Shown here: in pieces, positions 5,906 to 8,325 of the stretch
How positions within the stretch are numbered: position 1 is the first letter of the stretch
How the letters are laid out: each line of letters starts with the position of its first letter
Source: Candidatus Anoxychlamydiales bacterium
Lineage (GTDB): Bacteria; Chlamydiota; Chlamydiia; Chlamydiales; SM23-39
Direction of reading: 5' to 3'
NCBI GenBank assembly: GCA_011064865.1
Contig: JAAKFX010000070.1
Coordinates: forward strand, 1-8,325
Length of the DNA stretch: 8,325 bases
Notes under the pieces: generated by a model
The model's input: the letters and a program-made list of their open reading frames with translations, nothing else
Database searches by the model: none
Told to the model about the DNA's origin: nothing
Position numbers and translations under genes: made by a program

Positions 5906-7822
5906 ATGTTGTTAAAAAAAATCAGAAGATTAAAAAAACAAATAATATCTAATCCTTTATATCCTTATTTAGCTGGAGAAAAAAAGAAAAATATTTATCT
6001 ACTAATTATAAATTTTCTTCCTGCAGTATTAGCAGGACTTATGGAAGGCTTATCATATGGAAGCTTATTATTATCTGTTAGTGTTTTAAGAGGAGATCAA
6101 ATAACCTCTGTACCAATATTTTCTTTTTTAAATTCTTTTGTGCAAAGTTTATCTCAAAATCGGCAATTTTTATTTTTTATAATCTTGGCTTTAGCAATTC
6201 AATTTATTAGAAGCTCTTTTATATTTTTATCCCAATATGTCATTTCCCAAGTTGCTTTAAAGATAGCTGTAAAAATGCAAATTAAAATTTATAGGCAAAT
6301 ATTTAATTTTTCATATCCTTTTGTCAGTAAATATCAAGCAGGAGATCTAATAAATTATAATACCTCTCCTGGGGTTATCCCAGCAGTATTAATGCAATTA
6401 AACAATGGCCTATCTTCTTTGATAATGGGATTCATATCACTAGCTTGGCTTATAAAAATAGATTATGTTTTGACTTTTTTTTTACTACTATTTTTCTTTA
6501 GCGTTAATGCTTTATATAAATTGCTTTTAAGAAGATTAAATAATTTATCTGTAAATCTAACTAAAGATGAAGTGAAATTCAGCTCTAAAACTAATCAAAA
6601 TATTAATGGTATGAAACTAATACATATGTTCCAACGCCAAGATTCAATAGTTGATAAAACAAAAACTATCTTAACAAAAATTGCTGAATCTAATGCACAG
6701 ATAAATTTTTGGAGAACGTTAATTCAATCTTTTGGAGAAATAATCGGTATTGTCGTTATTGGATTAATGCTGATTGTTGGAGCTTTCTTACTTCGCCATA
6801 CAGAATCCTTTATCTCATCTTTATTGGTCTTTATTTTTATTGCATATAGATTGGCAACAAGATTGCAAATGTTTATGAATAGCCTTGCTGAAATTGTCAG
6901 CGCAAAAGGACCTCTTACCAGGTTAGTGCAAATTCTAAAAGATGATGATAAAGAATATCTCCCCTCAAGCGGAACAGAGCTGAAAAGTTTTACAAATAAA
7001 ATTCACTTCAAAGATATCTCTTTTAATTATAATGAAAGAAAAAAACCAGCTCTCGACAATTTTAATTTTTCATTCAATAAAGGAAAGACCTATGCATTGA
7101 TTGGAAAATCGGGTGCAGGAAAATCAACTCTAATAGATCTTTTGTTAAATTTATACAATCCAACTAAAGGATCAATATCGATTGATGGAATTAATCTGAA
7201 TAATATTTCACTTAGTAGTTGGAGAGAAAAAATTGGTATTGTTAATCAAGATGTCTTTTTATTTCATGATACAATTGAGGATAATATAAAATTCGGAAAT
7301 GACAAAGCGAGTGTTGCTGAAATAATAAAAGCATCAAAGTTATCATATGCGCATGAATTTATTGAAAAACTACCTAAAAAATATCAAACAATTACTGGAG
7401 AAAAAGGTCATAAATTATCTGGGGGAGAGAGACAAAGAGTAGCACTTGCCAGAGCTCTTATAAAGAACCCTGAAATTCTGATATTAGATGAAGCAACCTC
7501 ACAATTAGATTCTCATTCAGAAAAACTGATTCAAACAGCTATTGATAAGTTAAGAACAGAAAAGACTATCATTATAATAGCCCATAGACTCTCTACTATA
7601 GTTAACGCAGATGAAATTTTAGTTTTAAATGAAGGAAAATTATTAGAAAAGGGCTCACATGATGAGCTTCTTCAAAAACAAGGCCATTATTCATATTTTT
7701 GGAATATTCAATCCAAAAAGCAAACAATAGGTGATAAGAAAAATATCAATCCAAAACTACAGATCATGTTCGGACACGACTTTCGAACTACATCCAAACC
7801 TGTCCGTTCTGATAGGTCCTAA
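5906..7822 (+). CDS. ABC exporter with fused membrane and ATPase domains (MsbA/PglK-like), C-terminal end altered
   Basis: The 638-residue protein is a type IV exporter half-transporter expected to work as an inner-membrane dimer. Hydrophobic segments lie near residues 30-62, 88-112, 165-184, 188-207, 277-297 and 301-320, giving six membrane passes. The nucleotide-binding domain (about 365-600) is intact: Walker A GKSGAGKST (400-408), Q-loop Gln448, signature LSGGERQ (504-510), Walker B ILILDEATS with Asp528 and Glu529, and switch His560. Lipid-linked sugar flippases belong to this family, and the divergent sugar operon suggests such cargo (inference). The start is ATG 5906, four bases after a weak GGA; a TTG at 5897 is also in frame. 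Homology to the family should end near residue 605. The last roughly 30 residues are read from DNA that codes for the ATPase in another frame, so the native C-terminus has probably been replaced. Confidence 0.9.
   Translation: MLLKKIRRLKKQIISNPLYPYLAGEKKKNIYLLIINFLPAVLAGLMEGLSYGSLLLSVSVLRGDQITSVPIFSFLNSFVQSLSQNRQFLFFIILALAIQFIRSSFIFLSQYVISQVALKIAVKMQIKIYRQIFNFSYPFVSKYQAGDLINYNTSPGVIPAVLMQLNNGLSSLIMGFISLAWLIKIDYVLTFFLLLFFFSVNALYKLLLRRLNNLSVNLTKDEVKFSSKTNQNINGMKLIHMFQRQDSIVDKTKTILTKIAESNAQINFWRTLIQSFGEIIGIVVIGLMLIVGAFLLRHTESFISSLLVFIFIAYRLATRLQMFMNSLAEIVSAKGPLTRLVQILKDDDKEYLPSSGTELKSFTNKIHFKDISFNYNERKKPALDNFNFSFNKGKTYALIGKSGAGKSTLIDLLLNLYNPTKGSISIDGINLNNISLSSWREKIGIVNQDVFLFHDTIEDNIKFGNDKASVAEIIKASKLSYAHEFIEKLPKKYQTITGEKGHKLSGGERQRVALARALIKNPEILILDEATSQLDSHSEKLIQTAIDKLRTEKTIIIIAHRLSTIVNADEILVLNEGKLLEKGSHDELLQKQGHYSYFWNIQSKKQTIGDKKNINPKLQIMFGHDFRTTSKPVRSDRS
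7715..7735. other. Probable junction between AT-rich locus and foreign, higher-G+C DNA
   Basis: Upstream of here the ABC transporter still reads as family-typical sequence (YSYFWNIQ near residue 600). From 7731 onward a different frame encodes a complete AAA ATPase N-terminus. G+C rises from roughly 20-35% in sampled transporter stretches to 47% in 7801-7860 and 42% in 7861-7920. Arginine codons shift from AGA to a mix of CGG, CGC, CGT and AGG, and leucine from TTA to CTA, CTC and CTG. No direct repeat or tRNA is visible here to define an attachment site. An assembly join would look the same. Confidence 0.6.
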
Positions 7823-8325
7823 CTCTAGCGGTAAAACCAACATCCTAAATGCCTTGCTCCTACTTCGGAAACTCACAGAGGAAGACCCAAATTTCCATAG
7901 GATTAGTGAAGAACCAACTGGGCAATGCAAGCTCAAAGTCTGGTTAGATACGAACGGTAAGAACGTAGTGCTATCAGCAATAGTTGATATTTTCACTGAC
8001 GAGAACAACAACGATGTCATACTCTCGTCACGCCAAAGCTGGTATGTTAAGGACTTTACTGGGAATCGTAAGAGGATCAACTTTCCGCTCTCTTTGATAC
8101 GTTATGCAGGGTTAACAGAAGATTTCGGGTCTCTAGCTGTCTACCGTGGTTTGTTACGCAGAATTGGCATGAAAGATAGGGATGATTTTCGACTACTGCC
8201 ACCCTCCATGATCGGTCCTCTTGGGCACATAGCAGCAAACTTGTCCGAAATAAGATATTACAGCGCGTCCCAGTTTACTAATCCGACAAACTGTCCAGTC
8301 TCTTTCGAGATAGAAGAAGAGGGAA
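7731..8325 (+). CDS. AAA/RecF-type ATPase, N-terminal part (partial, 3' end outside window)
   Basis: This frame is open from GTG at 7731 to the window edge, 198 codons. The first residues VIRKISIQNYRS, then FELHPNLSVLIGPNSSGKTN, are the classic start of AAA_15/AAA_21-type (RecF/SMC-like) ATPases, with Walker A GPNSSGKT at about residues 29-36. Further on lies RYYSASQFTNP near residues 172-182. The D-loop, Walker B and any nuclease domain would be outside the window. An in-frame TAG at 7728-7730 sits directly before the GTG, which makes GTG the only sensible start; no ribosome site precedes it. It overlaps the transporter frame by 92 bases. Such ATPases occur singly or with a partner in anti-phage defence systems and in mobile DNA, but this fragment does not allow a system to be named. 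Base and codon use differ from all other genes here. Confidence 0.82.
   Translation, partial: MIRKISIQNYRSCSDTTFELHPNLSVLIGPNSSGKTNILNALLLLRKLTEEDPNFHRISEEPTGQCKLKVWLDTNGKNVVLSAIVDIFTDENNNDVILSSRQSWYVKDFTGNRKRINFPLSLIRYAGLTEDFGSLAVYRGLLRRIGMKDRDDFRLLPPSMIGPLGHIAANLSEIRYYSASQFTNPTNCPVSFEIEEEG

Noticed and set aside
7757..8080. Minus-strand open frame of 107 codons
   Set aside because: Antisense to the AAA ATPase, whose Walker A and conserved N-terminus show the plus strand is coding here.
7731..8325. Naming the ATPase as part of a specific defence system such as Gabija
   Set aside because: Only the N-terminal Walker A part is visible; no nuclease domain or partner gene is in the window to decide.

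Overview
The window is AT-rich double-stranded DNA that looks like a surface-polysaccharide biosynthesis locus of a Gram-negative bacterium. The sugar genes point to heptose chemistry (a phosphoheptose-isomerase-like SIS protein and an HldE-like kinase/nucleotidyltransferase), which suggests a lipopolysaccharide, capsule or glycan locus. Hand counts gave about 20% G+C in 6121-6180 and 35% in 7381-7440. Low G+C and small intergenic gaps would fit SAR11, Prochlorococcus-like or Campylobacterota genomes. Nothing in the sequence fixes the taxon, and I do not name one.

Layout. From 5768 down to 1, six genes run on the minus strand as a very tight operon. In order of transcription they are: an extended SDR (4776-5768), a UDP-sugar 4-epimerase-type SDR (3786-4772), a GmhA-like SIS isomerase (3179-3775), a bifunctional cytidylyltransferase-PfkB kinase (1657-3186), the alpha subunit of a thiamine-diphosphate 2-oxoacid dehydrogenase E1 (677-1660), and its beta subunit (1-672, 3' end outside the window). 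Junctions range from 10-base gaps to 8-base overlaps. A divergent AT-rich spacer (5769-5905) holds a good minus-strand promoter candidate and a short palindrome. On the plus strand follows a half-size-type ABC exporter with fused membrane and ATPase domains (5906-7822), then the start of an unrelated AAA/RecF-type ATPase (7731-8325, 3' end outside).

How the genes may work together (inference). The isomerase and kinase/nucleotidyltransferase would convert a C7 (or similar) sugar phosphate to an activated NDP-sugar. The two SDRs would epimerise, dehydrate or reduce activated sugars. The E1 pair, which has no E2 or E3 partner in view, could add or process a two-carbon unit, for example for a branched or acylated sugar. 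The ABC protein could flip a lipid-linked product.

The most notable point is the right-hand boundary. Base composition and codon use change abruptly near 7720-7735, to about 42-47% G+C in 7801-7920. The ABC reading frame runs roughly 30 residues past its expected end, through the start of the ATPase gene in another frame. This is either the edge of a horizontally acquired element inserted at the 3' end of the transporter gene, or an assembly join. The other unusual points are the E1 pair inside a sugar operon and the reversed domain order of the HldE-like enzyme.
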